DNA of 64,000 nucleotides from Opitutaceae bacterium (GCA_016794785.1 JAEUHC010000019.1:868001-932000), one strand, 5' to 3'; positions 38,274 through 48,032 are shown, numbered from the stretch's first letter. The notes: generated by a model not told the origin, from the sequence alone. Program-made: numbers and translations.

Positions 38274-39854
38274 TTACCCGCTGCTCGCCCTCGTCGAGAC
38301 CTCGATCACATCGTGCGGCACGGCTTCCTTCTGGCCGGCGGGGCTCACGCGGACGTAGCGGGCCTTGGCGCGCAGTTCGGGGAGCGTCGCGGCGCCGAGG
38401 TAGCCCATGCCGCTTTGCACGCCGCCGATCAGGTTCGCGAGCACGTCGTCCACCGAGCCGCTCACTTCTTTGAGCGCCTCGATGCCTTCGGCGGCGACTT
38501 TGCGCGTGCGGTCGTTCTTGTCGTGGCCGTAGCGGGCGGCGCTGCCGGCCTTCATCGCGGCGTGGCTGCCCATGCCGCGGTATTGTTTATAGACCTTGCC
38601 GTTGATCTCGAGGATTTCGCCGGGGGCTTCGCGGCAGCCGGCGAGGAGGCCACCAAGGATCACGGCGTCGGCGAGGGTGAGGGCTTTCACGATGTCGCCG
38701 CTCTTGGTAATGCCGCCGTCGGCGATGAGTTTCACGCCGGCTTTCTTGGCGGCGGCGCCGGCGACGTGCAGCGCGGTGAGCTGCGGGATGCCGACGCCCG
38801 CGACGATGCGCGTGGTGCAGATGGAGCCGGGGCCCTGGCCGATCTTGATCGCGTTGGCGCCGCAGCCGGCGAGGTAGGTCACGCCGCCGCCGCTCGTGAC
38901 GTTGCCGGCGATGATCGTGAGGTGCTTGAAGGCGCCGCGCACGAGCTTCACGACCTCGCCGACGCCGGCCGTGTGGCCGTGGGCGGTGGAGACGGCGATG
39001 GCATCGACATGCTCATCGACGAGCTGGCCGACGTGCCCGATGATGCGGTCGCGGTCGAGGGAGCCGTCGGGCTTGCGCACGGGGGAGAGCGCGGCGCCGA
39101 CGACGAGGCGAAAATCCTCGTCGCGCGCGGGCTTCCGGCGGGACTTGGACTCGGCGTTGATGCGCTCCACATCGGAGGCGGTCACGAGGCCGCGCAGGCG
39201 GTCGTCCTCATCGACGACGAGCATCTTGTTGATGCCGACGTGGGCGGAGAAAAATGCGTCGGCCGCTTTGATCGGATCCTTGGCGACGGCGCGCTGCTTC
39301 TCGGTGATGAGCAGCTTTCGCGGCGTCATCACATCGGCGACTTTTTTGTCCTTGTAGCGTTCCTTGACGACGTTGCCGGAGAGCAGGCCGGCGAGTTTGC
39401 CGTCGGCGTCCACGACGGGGAAGGTGGAGAACGAAAAATTCTTCGCGGCGATCTTCGCGAGCAATTCGCCGATGAGCTGATCGGGCGTGACAGTGATTGG
39501 GTCCTGGATGAGGCCGTGGATGTGGCGCTTCACGCGGGCGACTTCCTTCACCTGCGCCTCGGCGGTCATGTTGTAGTGGATGAGGCCGAGGCCGCCGTTG
39601 AGCGCCATGGCGATGGCCATGCGCGATTCGGTGACGGTGTCCATGTCGGACGAGATTACGGGAATCGGGAGGCGGAGGGCATCGCTGAGGGCGGTGGAGG
39701 TGTCGGCGTCCTTCGGCAGAATCTCCGAATAGAGGGTGGCGAGCGAGACGTCGTCGAACGTGAGCGCGGTCGGGGCGCAGGCCCGGAAAAACGCGGCGGC
39801 GGGCAGGTAAAAATCCGCGTCGGCGGCGGAGCGGGTCGTGGCAACCTTGGTCAT
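38274..39854 (-). CDS. guaB: IMP dehydrogenase
   Basis: 526 aa from the ATG at 39854 ([15 protein letters not shown]). The frame is open 54 codons further, but that part has no homology-like features. It converts IMP to XMP, the first step to GMP. The catalytic Cys346 is in the loop GPGSICTTR; the mobile flap begins YRGMGS. Two CBS domains (~110-230) are retained. Divergent from menC across a 91-bp gap containing an inverted repeat. Confidence 0.95.
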   Translation of the reverse strand: MTKVATTRSAADADFYLPAAAFFRACAPTALTFDDVSLATLYSEILPKDADTSTALSDALRLPIPVISSDMDTVTESRMAIAMALNGGLGLIHYNMTAEAQVKEVARVKRHIHGLIQDPITVTPDQLIGELLAKIAAKNFSFSTFPVVDADGKLAGLLSGNVVKERYKDKKVADVMTPRKLLITEKQRAVAKDPIKAADAFFSAHVGINKMLVVDEDDRLRGLVTASDVERINAESKSRRKPARDEDFRLVVGAALSPVRKPDGSLDRDRIIGHVGQLVDEHVDAIAVSTAHGHTAGVGEVVKLVRGAFKHLTIIAGNVTSGGGVTYLAGCGANAIKIGQGPGSICTTRIVAGVGIPQLTALHVAGAAAKKAGVKLIADGGITKSGDIVKALTLADAVILGGLLAGCREAPGEILEINGKVYKQYRGMGSHAAMKAGSAARYGHDKNDRTRKVAAEGIEALKEVSGSVDDVLANLIGGVQSGMGYLGAATLPELRAKARYVRVSPAGQKEAVPHDVIEVSTRASSG

Positions 39855-39890
39855 GAGTTGCCATGAACGGAGTAAGGTCGCGCGCCGCGG

Positions 39891-39916
39891 GCGCAAACAG
39901 AAAGTCGGGTTTGCGC
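39891..39916. promoter_or_regulatory. Perfect inverted repeat between guaB and menC
   Basis: GCGCAAAC and GTTTGCGC, 8-bp perfect arms with a 10-bp spacer, centred in the 91-bp divergent gap. This is the spacing expected for a dimeric operator; it could also be a weak hairpin. Confidence 0.45.
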
Positions 39917-39945
39917 GTGGCGGCGGAGGCGTATGACGTGGGCGG

Positions 39946-41013
39946 GTGAAGCTCCGCCTCCAGTTCCGACGGTATCGCGCGTCCTTTCGCACGGCGGTGC
40001 GCACGGCGCACGGCATGTGGGCGGAGCGCGAGGGTCTGCTCGTGCGGCTGGAAAACGAGGCCGGTGCGGTGGGCTACGGCGAAGCGGCACCGATTCCGTG
40101 GTTCGGCACGGAGACTGTGGAGGAGGCCGAGGCAGGCGCACGCGTGCTAGGGGAGTGGACGACGGCGGAGCAAATCGCGGCGGTGCCGGCGCGGCTGGGG
40201 TGCTTGAAAAATGCTCTCGCGGCGGCTGTGTCTGAAGTAGGGCGGGTCTGTGACCCGCCCTCGGATGCGGCCAGCGCGAAAGGGCGGGTCACAGACCCGC
40301 CCTACTTGGGCGTCGCCGCGCTGCTGCCGGCGGGGCGCGCGGCCTTGGCGCAAATCGAGCCGCGGGCGGAGCTGGGGTTTCGGGTTTTCAAATGGAAGGT
40401 CGGCGTGGGCGATGCGGCCGATGAACTGGGGTTGCTCGACGATGTCTGCGCGGCGTTGCCGTCCGGCGCGAAGCTGCGGCTCGACGCCAATGGCGCGTGG
40501 GACCGGCGCACGGCGGAGCGGTGGCTGGAGCGCTGCGCGGAGCGGCCGGTGGAGTTTGTCGAGCAGCCTAGCTTCGCCGATGCGGCCCAAAGCGACGCGG
40601 CGCGACGCAAGGCCGACGATTGCCTGCTGGGGCTGGCCGGGGATTTCCCGACGCCGATTGCGCTCGATGAATCGGTCGTGGGCGCAGGTGACATCGCGCG
40701 CTGGATCGGGGCGGGATGGCCTGGCGTCTTTGTGATCAAGCCGTCGCTCATCGCCGAAGTGGGCGCGGCGATCGCGGCGCTCGAAAAGGCGAAGGCTCGG
40801 GTGGTTTTTTCCTCGGCGCTTGAGACGGCGGTGGGTGCGCGGACGGCGCTGCGCGTGGCGTTTGCTTGGAAAGGCGAGCCACGTGCGCTGGGCTTCGGCG
40901 TGTGGCCGCTGTTTGCGGATGCGCGCTTCGACGGGCCGATGGCGATGCCGTTTCTGCGCGCGGAGGATGTGGCGCGACTCAACCCGGAGGCCGTGTGGAC
41001 CGCGCTGAGCTGA
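39946..41013 (+). CDS. menC: o-Succinylbenzoate synthase with in-frame repeat insertion
   Basis: 355 aa from a GTG start ([14 protein letters not shown]). Enolase superfamily, menaquinone synthesis: the catalytic elements KWK (FKWKVGVGD), metal ligands [16 protein letters not shown] and ALDESV, and VIKPSL are all present, so the barrel is intact. Residues 98-120 ([13 protein letters not shown] and on to TDPPY) come entirely from a 69-bp palindromic repeat inserted without shifting the frame. It sits between the N-terminal capping domain and the barrel. It overlaps menE by 19 bp. Confidence 0.88.
   Translation: MKLRLQFRRYRASFRTAVRTAHGMWAEREGLLVRLENEAGAVGYGEAAPIPWFGTETVEEAEAGARVLGEWTTAEQIAAVPARLGCLKNALAAAVSEVGRVCDPPSDAASAKGRVTDPPYLGVAALLPAGRAALAQIEPRAELGFRVFKWKVGVGDAADELGLLDDVCAALPSGAKLRLDANGAWDRRTAERWLERCAERPVEFVEQPSFADAAQSDAARRKADDCLLGLAGDFPTPIALDESVVGAGDIARWIGAGWPGVFVIKPSLIAEVGAAIAALEKAKARVVFSSALETAVGARTALRVAFAWKGEPRALGFGVWPLFADARFDGPMAMPFLRAEDVARLNPEAVWTALS
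40237..40305. repeat. 69-bp perfect palindromic repeat inside menC
   Basis: Two 24-bp arms (40237-40260 and 40282-40305) are exact reverse complements separated by 21 bp. Each arm is itself a hairpin (GGCGGGTC, 3-nt loop, GACCCGCC), and the edges are GTAGG / CCTAC. 69 bp is exactly 23 codons, and the element starts at codon 98, so the reading frame is preserved. The same core occurs at 2-18, and a relative lies at 34890-34950. Confidence 0.92.
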
Positions 41014-42116
41014 CGGCCCTCGTGCGCGCGACCGGCTGCGCCGTGGAGCGCGGCGGGGCGATTTTCCTGTGCGATCCGCTGGCTACGGCGGGCGAACGGC
41101 TGCAGATGGAAAACGTGATGGCGCGGACGGGCGAGTGGGGCGGAGACGACCAGGGCTGGCTCGGCGTGCGCACTGGCGGCACGGGCGGGGTGGTGAAATT
41201 CGCGCGTCACGATCAGGCGTCGCTCGGCGCGGCGGTGCGTGGGTTCGGCGCGCATTTTGAGCTGGGGCGCGTCAACGCGATCGACGTGCTGCCGCCGCAC
41301 CATGTGAGCGGGCTGATGGCACGGGTGCGCTGCGCGATGACGGGCGGCGAGCACCGCGCGTGGGATTGGAAACGACTCGAGGCCGGCGACACGCCGCCGC
41401 TTCGCGCGGGCGATTGGGTGCTGTCGCTCGTGCCGACGCAGTTGCACCGTCTCCTGCAAGCGCCGCGCACGGTCGAGTGGCTGCGCAGCCTGCGGATTAT
41501 TTTTGTCGGCGGCGGTCCGGTGTGGCCGCAGCTCGCGGAGGCGGCGGCCCAGGCGGGCCTGCGGCTTTCGCTCAGCTACGGGCTCACGGAAACGGCGGCC
41601 ATGGTCGCGGCGCTGCGGCCGGAGGAATTCTTCGCGGGCGCCCGCACCTGCGGTGCGGCCCTGCCGCACGCCCGCGTGAGCGTGGACGCCGAGGGCGCGG
41701 TCAGCGTCGCGGGCGAGTCGCTGTTCCGTGGCTACTGGCCGGAAAGGCGCGCGCCGGGCGCCTTCGCGACGGAGGACCTCGGCGCCATCGACACGCGCGG
41801 GCATCTGACGATCTTCGGACGACGTGACGCGATGATCATCACGGGCGGGAAAAAAGTCTCGCCGCTCGAAATCGAGGCGGCGCTCCGGGCGAGCTGCGAA
41901 TTCGACGACGTGGCCGTGATTGGCGTGGCCGATGTCGAGTGGGGCGAGGCGGTGGTGGCGTGTTTCCCGGCGGGGCGCGCCCCCGACGTCGCCCGCGCGT
42001 GCGCGGCGCTGGCACCGCACGAGCGTCCCAAGCGTTTCGTCGCAATTCCTGACTGGCCGCGCAACGCGCAGGGGAAGATCGACCGCGTTGCCTTGCGTCG
42101 GCAGGTTGCACCGTAG
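40995..42116 (+). CDS. menE: o-Succinylbenzoate-CoA ligase (short form)
   Basis: 373 aa from a GTG start overlapping menC by 19 bp. Acyl-adenylate-forming family. A reduced P-loop reads VRTGGTGGVVKFA, then LSYGLTETAAMV (motif A5), GRRDAMIITGGKKVSPLEIE (hinge), and the catalytic lysine in RNAQGKIDR. It activates o-succinylbenzoate to its CoA thioester in menaquinone synthesis. It is shorter than standard MenE (~450-500 aa), mostly at the N-terminus. Coupling to menC supports the assignment. Confidence 0.88.
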   Translation: MDRAELTALVRATGCAVERGGAIFLCDPLATAGERLQMENVMARTGEWGGDDQGWLGVRTGGTGGVVKFARHDQASLGAAVRGFGAHFELGRVNAIDVLPPHHVSGLMARVRCAMTGGEHRAWDWKRLEAGDTPPLRAGDWVLSLVPTQLHRLLQAPRTVEWLRSLRIIFVGGGPVWPQLAEAAAQAGLRLSLSYGLTETAAMVAALRPEEFFAGARTCGAALPHARVSVDAEGAVSVAGESLFRGYWPERRAPGAFATEDLGAIDTRGHLTIFGRRDAMIITGGKKVSPLEIEAALRASCEFDDVAVIGVADVEWGEAVVACFPAGRAPDVARACAALAPHERPKRFVAIPDWPRNAQGKIDRVALRRQVAP

Positions 42117-42122
42117 CCCGGA

Positions 42123-42152
42123 TTTTTTCGTGTATTTCATCAATTTCGTGGT
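42123..42152. repeat. Short near-tandem TTTCGTG-type tract
   Basis: Three imperfect ~9-bp units (TTTTCGTG, TATTTCATC, AATTTCGTGG) in the 51-bp gap before polX. It is a low-complexity tract unlike the GC-rich surroundings and possibly one of this lineage's dispersed repeats. Confidence 0.4.
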
Positions 42153-42167
42153 CTCCTGTCCGTCGCC

Positions 42168-43940
42168 GTGACCAAGAACGAAATTGCCGACGTCCTCACC
42201 GAGATCGCGACGCTCCTCGAGCTGAAGGGCGAGAATCCGTTCAAGGTGCGCGCCTACCAGACCGGCGCGCGGGCGCTTGAGGCGATCGAGGAGGCGGAGC
42301 TGGGACGGCTCATCGCCGAGGAAAAGCTCGGCACGGTGAAAGGCCTCGGCGAGGCGCTTGTGCAAAAGATCACTGAGCTGCACACGACGGGCCGGCTGAT
42401 TTTTTTCGACAACCTCAAGGCGTCGGTCGAACCGGGCTTGGTTGATCTGCTCCAGATTCCGGGGCTCGGACCGAAAAAAATCCAGGTGCTGAAGGCGAAG
42501 CTCGGCGTGACCGACATCGCCTCGCTCACCGCGGCGTGCCACGACGGCCGCGTCGCGGCGCTCGACGGTTTCGGCGAGAAGACGCAGGAAAAATTGCTCG
42601 CCGGCATCAAGAACCGCGAGGCCTACGGGAAGCGCCACCTCTGGTGGGACGCCGCCGCGATCGCCGAGCCGATTGTCACGGGGCTGCGCGCGCTGCCCCA
42701 GGTGCGTCGCGCCGAGGCGGCGGGGAGCCTGCGTCGCAGCATGGAGACGGTGGGTGATCTCGATTTTCTCGTATCGGCTACGGACGTCGCGCCGGTCGTC
42801 GCATGGTTTGTCGCGATGCCGGGCGTGAAGGAGGTCACGGCGCAGGGGGAGACCAAGGCCAGCGTGCGCTTCGAGAGTGGTTTGCAGGCGGACCTGCGCA
42901 TCGTGCCCGACGAGCAATTCGTGTTCGCGCTGCACCATTTCACCGGCTCGAAGGATCACAATGTGCAGATGCGCCAGCGCGCGCTCGCCCGCGGGCTCAG
43001 CCTGAGCGAGTGGGGCCTCGTGCCGGCGGACGGGGAGGGGACGGCGAAGGAAAAGGCGGAAAAGCGGAAAAGCGGAAAAGTGGAAAACGAATCCGAGCTG
43101 TTCGCCGCGCTCGGCCTGCACTTCATCCCGCCGGAGTTGCGGGAAGGGCTCGGGGAGATCGAGGCGGCGGAGCGCGCCGAGTTGCCGCGCCTCGTGGAGC
43201 TGGGCGATCTGCGCGGGGCGTTTCACAACCACACGACTGCGTCGGACGGCCGCAACACCCTTGCCGAGATGACCGCCGCCGCCGAGGCGCTCGGCTGGGA
43301 TTACCTCGGCATCGCCGATCATTCGAAGTCCAGTTATCAGGCCAATGGCCTCGACGAGGCGCGGTTGGCCAAACAGGTCGCAGAGATTCGCGCACTCAAC
43401 GACTCGAAGAAATTCAAGACGCACGTCTTTGCCGGATCGGAGGTCGATATCCTCGCCGACGGACGCCTCGACTACGACGACGCCACGCTCGCATCGCTCG
43501 ACTACGTCGTCGCCTCGGTCCACAACGCCCTCACGCAGGACGAGGCCACGATGACCGCCCGGATCATCCGGGCGATCGAGCACCCGCGCACGACGATGCT
43601 CGGCCACGCCACCGGGCGCCTGCTGCTCCGCCGCGAGGCCAGCCGCGTCGATCTGGCGAAGGTAATCGACGCCGCGATCGCGCACGGGGTGATCATCGAG
43701 CTCAACGCCAGCCCGTGGCGGCTCGACCTCGACTGGCGCCTGTGGCGCAAGGCCGCCGGCCGCGGCCTGCTCTGCGCGATCAACCCTGACGCGCACGAGA
43801 TTGAGGGCCTGCGCCACGTGCGTGCCGGGATCAACGCTGCGCGCAAGGGCGGTCTCACGCGCGAGCAAGTGCTCACCACGTGGCCGCTCAAGCGGGTGCG
43901 CGAATGGCTGGCCGCACGCAGCGCGAAAACGCCGGCGTAG
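42168..43940 (+). CDS. polX: Bacterial DNA polymerase X with PHP domain
   Basis: 590 aa from a GTG start ([21 protein letters not shown]). An N-terminal helix-hairpin-helix/8-kDa domain covers ~1-150. The Pol beta-like palm includes [19 protein letters not shown], with catalytic Asp in GDLDF and a third in QADLRIV. The C-terminal PHP phosphoesterase (~345-590) begins [14 protein letters not shown] and contains LGIADHSKS. It acts in base-excision/gap repair, with the PHP domain giving 3'-exonuclease. A Lys/Glu-rich insertion ([18 protein letters not shown]) encoded by tandem octamers separates the two halves. Confidence 0.93.
   Translation: MTKNEIADVLTEIATLLELKGENPFKVRAYQTGARALEAIEEAELGRLIAEEKLGTVKGLGEALVQKITELHTTGRLIFFDNLKASVEPGLVDLLQIPGLGPKKIQVLKAKLGVTDIASLTAACHDGRVAALDGFGEKTQEKLLAGIKNREAYGKRHLWWDAAAIAEPIVTGLRALPQVRRAEAAGSLRRSMETVGDLDFLVSATDVAPVVAWFVAMPGVKEVTAQGETKASVRFESGLQADLRIVPDEQFVFALHHFTGSKDHNVQMRQRALARGLSLSEWGLVPADGEGTAKEKAEKRKSGKVENESELFAALGLHFIPPELREGLGEIEAAERAELPRLVELGDLRGAFHNHTTASDGRNTLAEMTAAAEALGWDYLGIADHSKSSYQANGLDEARLAKQVAEIRALNDSKKFKTHVFAGSEVDILADGRLDYDDATLASLDYVVASVHNALTQDEATMTARIIRAIEHPRTTMLGHATGRLLLRREASRVDLAKVIDAAIAHGVIIELNASPWRLDLDWRLWRKAAGRGLLCAINPDAHEIEGLRHVRAGINAARKGGLTREQVLTTWPLKRVREWLAARSAKTPA
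43056..43087. repeat. Four tandem octamers inside polX
   Basis: GCGGAAAA three times, then GTGGAAAA, in tandem, within the linker between polymerase and PHP domains. An 8-bp unit is not a multiple of 3, so a change in copy number would shift the frame and remove the PHP domain. Confidence 0.85.
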
Positions 43941-44057
43941 TTCACGGGGTTTTTTCACCGCGCGCCGTTATGGCGCTTGATGTTGGCGCCGGCCGGTTTT
44001 CATGATCGGGAACAACCTGCGTTTCCCGCGCACCCAATTGTCGCAACCACACCCGCC
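43941..44057. other. 117-bp intergenic gap after polX
   Basis: It contains a run of six T at 43950-43955 ten bases after the polX stop, preceded by the short palindrome CGCCGGCG, a possible weak terminator. The promoter of the NHL/Ig protein gene must lie here; none could be fixed. Confidence 0.35.
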
Positions 44058-46706
44058 ATGATGCTCACCACTCGCCGGATTCTTTCCCTTGTTTTCACCG
44101 TTGCGCTCGCGGCCGCCGCCACTGTGGGCGCGCTCCGGGCTGAAGATTATTCGCTGATAACGTTTGCCGGCGCGGCCAACAACACCAGCGGTGCCGATGG
44201 CACGCCGGGCTCATTTAACAATCCCTATGGCGTCGCGATCGACGCGGCAAAAAACATCTACGTGACCGACACGGTGAACTACACCGTGCGCAAGATCACG
44301 CCCGGCCGGGTCGTCTCCACGCTCGCCGGCACGGCCAAACAGCCTGGCACGGCGAACGGCACGGGTGCGGCGGCGCGCTTTACCTTTCCGGTCGGCATCG
44401 CGGTCGATGGCGCGGGCAATGTCTTCGTTTCGGATGCCGCCAGCGCGACCATTCGCAAAATCACGCCGGCTGGAGTCGTGACCACCTTCGCGGGCGCGGC
44501 GTTCCAAATCGGCTCGGCCGACGGCACGGGGGCGGCCGCGCGTTTCAGCCTGCCCTACGGCCTGGCGATCGACGGCGCGGGAGCCCTCTACGTCGCGGAT
44601 TCCGGCAACAACACCATCCGCAAGATCTCGGCCGACGGCGTAGTGACCACGCTCGCGGGTGGCGCGGGGCAAGCGGGCTTCACCAATGGCACAGGCACGG
44701 CGGCGCGGTTCAGCACGCCCTTCGGCGTCGCCGTGGATGGTGCGGGCAACGTCTTCGTGGCCGACAGCGCCAACCACGCCATCCGCAAGATCACGGCGGC
44801 CGGAGTCGTGACGACGGTCGCCGGCGGCGGTCCCAACGCCGCGGGCGCGATCGACGCACCGGGGGCGGCGGCGCGCTTCAACCAACCGCGGGGCGTGGCG
44901 GTCGACGGGGGAGGCAATCTGTTCGTGAGCGATTACGCCAATAGCACGATCCGCCATATCACAGCAGGTGGCGTGGTCTCCACGGTCGCAGGCAGCCCCG
45001 GCATCTTCGGCGAGGTCAACAGCGTCGGCGCCGCCGCTCGGCTTTACGAGCCCATCGGCATCCTCGTGGATGGCACCACAGTCTACGTGGCCGACACCTC
45101 CAACAACCAGGTGAGACGCGGTCAGCCTGCGAGCAGCGCACCGCTGCCCGTCATCTCGCTTCATCCGCTCGATCAAGAAGTGAGCGTGGGGCAGGCGGTC
45201 GGCTTTAGTGTCTCTGCGACCGGTTCAAGCTTAACCTATCAATGGCTTCGCAACAACGGCATCATTTCCGGTGCGACCAACGCCACCTACAACATCGCGG
45301 CCACCCAGAACACCGATCAGGCGGCCTACTCCGTGCGCGTTTCCAGCACGGGCGGTGCGATCGACAGCAACCAAGCGACGCTCACGGTCCTCCCGGTGGC
45401 CACCGGTTCGATCAATATCACGGCGCGCCCGGTCAGCATCAATGTGAACCCCGGCCAAGCCGCGGTGTTCACGGTCGCTGCCAGCGGCACTGGCCTGACC
45501 TATCAGTGGTTCAAAAACGGCGGCGTGATCAGTGGCGCCACCGCTGCGAGCTATACTATCGCGTCGGCTCAGCCGGGCGATGCTGCGACCTATTCTGTGC
45601 GGCTCACGTCGGGCACAACCACGGTCACACCCACAGCCAAGCTCACGGTCGGCGGCGCGACCGGATCCGGCATCTCCATCACGGCGCAGCCGCAGGGCGC
45701 GACTCGTGACGTGGGCCAAGGGGTGACGTTCACCGTCGCCGCCAGCGGCACGGGCACGTTGACCTACCAATGGCTTAAGGACGACAACACCATCAGCGGC
45801 GCTACGGGCACCAGCTACACGATCAACTCGGTGCAAGCCGCCGATGCCGGCAACTACAGCGCCCGAGTGAGCAACGGCTCGCAAAATGTGCTCAGTGCTT
45901 CGGCGCTGCTCGTCATCAACAATCCTCCGCCGCCCGGCCCGACCTCGCGCCTCGCGAATCTCTCCGTGCGCACCACGCTGGCGGCAAGCCAGACCTTGAG
46001 CGTGGGCTTTGTGATGAGCGGCGGTTCGCGCAATGTGCTCGTGCGTGCCGCAGGGCCCTCGCTCGCGGGCTTCGGCCTGCCCGGCGCGATGGTTGATCCG
46101 CGACTGGAGCTCTTCAGTGGCAGCACATCGGTTTTCACCAATGATGATTGGCCCGCGAATCTCGCGCCGACCTTTGCGAGCGTAGGTGCATTTGCCTTTC
46201 CCGCCAACAGCAAGGACGCCGCGTTTGTCCAGGGGCTCGATGGCCCGCGTTCCGTGCAATGTCGCGGCACCGGGCCGGGCGTGGTGCTGGTCGAGGCATA
46301 TGACCTGGGCGAGGGCAACTCGCCCCGCCTCATCAATGTCTCCGCCCTCAATCAGGTCGGCACGGGCGACGACATCCTGATTGCGGGCTTCAACCTCGCG
46401 GGCACCGGCACCAAACAGCTCCTCGTGCGCGCGGTGGGCCCCACGCTCGCGGACTTCGGTGTCGCCGGCACGCTCGCCGACCCCATCCTCGAACTCTACA
46501 GTGGCACCACCAAGATTGCGGAGAACGACAACTGGGCGCCGGCTCTCGCACCGACGTTTGTCTCGGTGGGGGCGTTTGCTCTTACAGCCGGAAGTCGCGA
46601 TGCCGCGCTCGTCACGAATCTGAGCCCCGGCACCTACACCGTGCAGGTGCGCGGCGCGGCGAACGGCACCGGACAGGCGCTGATTGAGGTATATGAGGTG
46701 CCGTAG
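44058..46706 (+). CDS. Secreted NHL-repeat / Ig-like repeat protein
   Basis: 882 aa from the ATG at 44058 (MMLTTRRILSLVFTV); signal peptide ends near ALRAEDYS. About six NHL propeller repeats occupy ~45-360, each of the form PYGVAIDAAKNIYVTDTVN. Three Ig-like domains follow (~370-640), each with a TYQWL/FK.NG.ISGAT core. Two copies of a ~120-residue domain end the protein (VRAAGPSLAGFG and VRAVGPTLADFG), a module common at the C-termini of large Opitutaceae exported proteins. It is likely a surface adhesion or scaffold protein. The internal repeats are well suited to copy-number change by recombination. Confidence 0.82.
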   Translation: MMLTTRRILSLVFTVALAAAATVGALRAEDYSLITFAGAANNTSGADGTPGSFNNPYGVAIDAAKNIYVTDTVNYTVRKITPGRVVSTLAGTAKQPGTANGTGAAARFTFPVGIAVDGAGNVFVSDAASATIRKITPAGVVTTFAGAAFQIGSADGTGAAARFSLPYGLAIDGAGALYVADSGNNTIRKISADGVVTTLAGGAGQAGFTNGTGTAARFSTPFGVAVDGAGNVFVADSANHAIRKITAAGVVTTVAGGGPNAAGAIDAPGAAARFNQPRGVAVDGGGNLFVSDYANSTIRHITAGGVVSTVAGSPGIFGEVNSVGAAARLYEPIGILVDGTTVYVADTSNNQVRRGQPASSAPLPVISLHPLDQEVSVGQAVGFSVSATGSSLTYQWLRNNGIISGATNATYNIAATQNTDQAAYSVRVSSTGGAIDSNQATLTVLPVATGSINITARPVSINVNPGQAAVFTVAASGTGLTYQWFKNGGVISGATAASYTIASAQPGDAATYSVRLTSGTTTVTPTAKLTVGGATGSGISITAQPQGATRDVGQGVTFTVAASGTGTLTYQWLKDDNTISGATGTSYTINSVQAADAGNYSARVSNGSQNVLSASALLVINNPPPPGPTSRLANLSVRTTLAASQTLSVGFVMSGGSRNVLVRAAGPSLAGFGLPGAMVDPRLELFSGSTSVFTNDDWPANLAPTFASVGAFAFPANSKDAAFVQGLDGPRSVQCRGTGPGVVLVEAYDLGEGNSPRLINVSALNQVGTGDDILIAGFNLAGTGTKQLLVRAVGPTLADFGVAGTLADPILELYSGTTKIAENDNWAPALAPTFVSVGAFALTAGSRDAALVTNLSPGTYTVQVRGAANGTGQALIEVYEVP

Positions 46707-46717
46707 TCGAAAAGGCG

Positions 46718-46747
46718 TGCAGCGGTGTTTGTGGGCAAAACGCTGCA
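46718..46747. terminator. Stem-loop between convergent genes
   Basis: TGCAGCG (46718-46724) and CGCTGCA (46741-46747) pair, with an inner TTTG/CAAA stem. It lies between the convergent NHL/Ig and LacI genes, so it may terminate both, though no long T-run follows. Confidence 0.4.
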
Positions 46748-46775
46748 GTCATGCGATGGGCATGGGCGCCGCATT

Positions 46776-47870
46776 TTAGACCTTGCGACGTGACGGCGTG
46801 AGCGGCGCGGCCTGACGGTATTCCGGCAGGCTGGAGCCGTCCACCCAGCGTCCTTCGACGAGGATTCGGCGGCAATACTGCGGGATGCCGCGTTCGTTAT
46901 GATGGATCAGTGCTGCGAGAGTCGTCATCGCGACCCGCCCGACTTCCATCGAATTCTGGTCCACGCCGGCGGTGAAGTGGCCGTCGAGCAGGCTGGTGGC
47001 GGCAACCCCGAGATCACGGGGCACCTGGCACCCGATGCCTTTAAGGAGTTCGGCGAGGTTGCCCGATGAGGTGATCACGCTGTCGGGACGGACTTTTTGC
47101 AGCCACGCCTTCAGCACCCGCATGTCTTCCGCCCGATCCTCCTCGGACAAGTGCAACGGGTCGAGATGGCGTCGCAGTGGCACGTGCTCGTCCTGCGCGC
47201 TGAGAAACCCGGCCCGGAAGTTTCCGCCCGTATTCAGATCGTGACGATAGCTCGCGATGTAGCCGATTCGGCGGTAGCCACGGGCCCACATGCGGGCGAA
47301 GGCCATGGCAGCGCAGTTCAGCTGGTCGCTGGTCACGATATGCACGCGCGGTTGTTTGACCGATGTGCCAAGGCGAACGACTGAGAACTTGGTCCAATCG
47401 AGTCCCGGCAAGGCAAGGCCCGCGGTGTGCGGCGGGAGCAGGATGCCGCGGATGTTGCGGGCGCCGAGAATCTGCTCAAGCCGCGCCGGCGTCACCTCGG
47501 GTTTGATCACGAATTCCTCCAGTCGGTAGCCCATTTGCGCGGCGGCATCGCGCGCCCCGCGCCAATACGCGTCGAATTCGTGATGACGTCGCAAATCCCG
47601 TGGATCCTTCCACTGGTTGAGCCAGGCGATCGTCGCTTGGATATCCGCCGGTCGCTTTCCCTGTCGGTAGGACGCCAACGACGAAAGCATCGGGTCTGGC
47701 TGGTAACCGAGTTGCCGGGCGACGCGCTCGACTTCCGTCCGGCGTGCCGTCGAAATGCGCGGATTGCCTCGCAGCGCGAGCGAGACTGTGACATGGGAAA
47801 CTCCGATTTTCCGGGCCACATCGCGCAGAGACACGCGGGAAGAGGAGACCGATAAATCATCCGGGGGCAT
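46776..47870 (-). CDS. LacI-family transcriptional regulator
   Basis: 364 aa. The N-terminal LacI helix-turn-helix is VSLRDVARKIGVSHVTVSLALRG (~13-35), with the hinge region RQLGYQPDPMLSSL. The periplasmic-binding-protein-like effector domain follows (RNIRGILLPP, RIGYIASYRHD). It most likely represses the adjacent polyuronate locus and is released by a sugar or uronate. It is divergent from the dehydrogenase gene; the 162-bp gap holds both a 12-bp palindromic motif and a 9-bp-armed inverted repeat. Confidence 0.92.
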   Translation of the reverse strand: MPPDDLSVSSSRVSLRDVARKIGVSHVTVSLALRGNPRISTARRTEVERVARQLGYQPDPMLSSLASYRQGKRPADIQATIAWLNQWKDPRDLRRHHEFDAYWRGARDAAAQMGYRLEEFVIKPEVTPARLEQILGARNIRGILLPPHTAGLALPGLDWTKFSVVRLGTSVKQPRVHIVTSDQLNCAAMAFARMWARGYRRIGYIASYRHDLNTGGNFRAGFLSAQDEHVPLRRHLDPLHLSEEDRAEDMRVLKAWLQKVRPDSVITSSGNLAELLKGIGCQVPRDLGVAATSLLDGHFTAGVDQNSMEVGRVAMTTLAALIHHNERGIPQYCRRILVEGRWVDGSSLPEYRQAAPLTPSRRKV

Positions 47871-47899
47871 CCGCCAATCGGCTCACAACTCCATGACAA

Positions 47900-47911
47900 T
47901 TACCAGTGTAA
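47900..47911. promoter_or_regulatory. Candidate LacI operator, site 1
   Basis: TTACCAGTGTAA, an imperfect palindrome (TTAC...GTAA), in the divergent gap of the LacI and dehydrogenase genes, 30 bp from the LacI start. Close matches lie at 51877-51888 and 57257-57268, and a diverged one at 62054-62065. Confidence 0.6.
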
Positions 47912-47936
47912 ACGTGGAAACACTCGTCACGTTTAC
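47908..47936. promoter_or_regulatory. Perfect inverted repeat with 9-bp arms
   Basis: GTAAACGTG (47908-47916) and CACGTTTAC (47928-47936), spacer 11 bp, overlapping operator site 1. It suits a dimeric or autoregulatory binding site for the divergent LacI regulator. Confidence 0.6.
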
Positions 47937-48032
47937 CTGCGTTCCCGAACGTCGCGAGACCCAATCTAGTTTCCACCTCTGTCCGCAATCCCGCTTTCGA
48001 CGACCCGTTTTCGGGTCTGAATCATCCTTACG

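Noticed and set aside
40302-43958. 1218-codon minus-strand ORF over menC, menE and polX
   Set aside because: Antisense of three recognisable enzymes; no domain motif in it.
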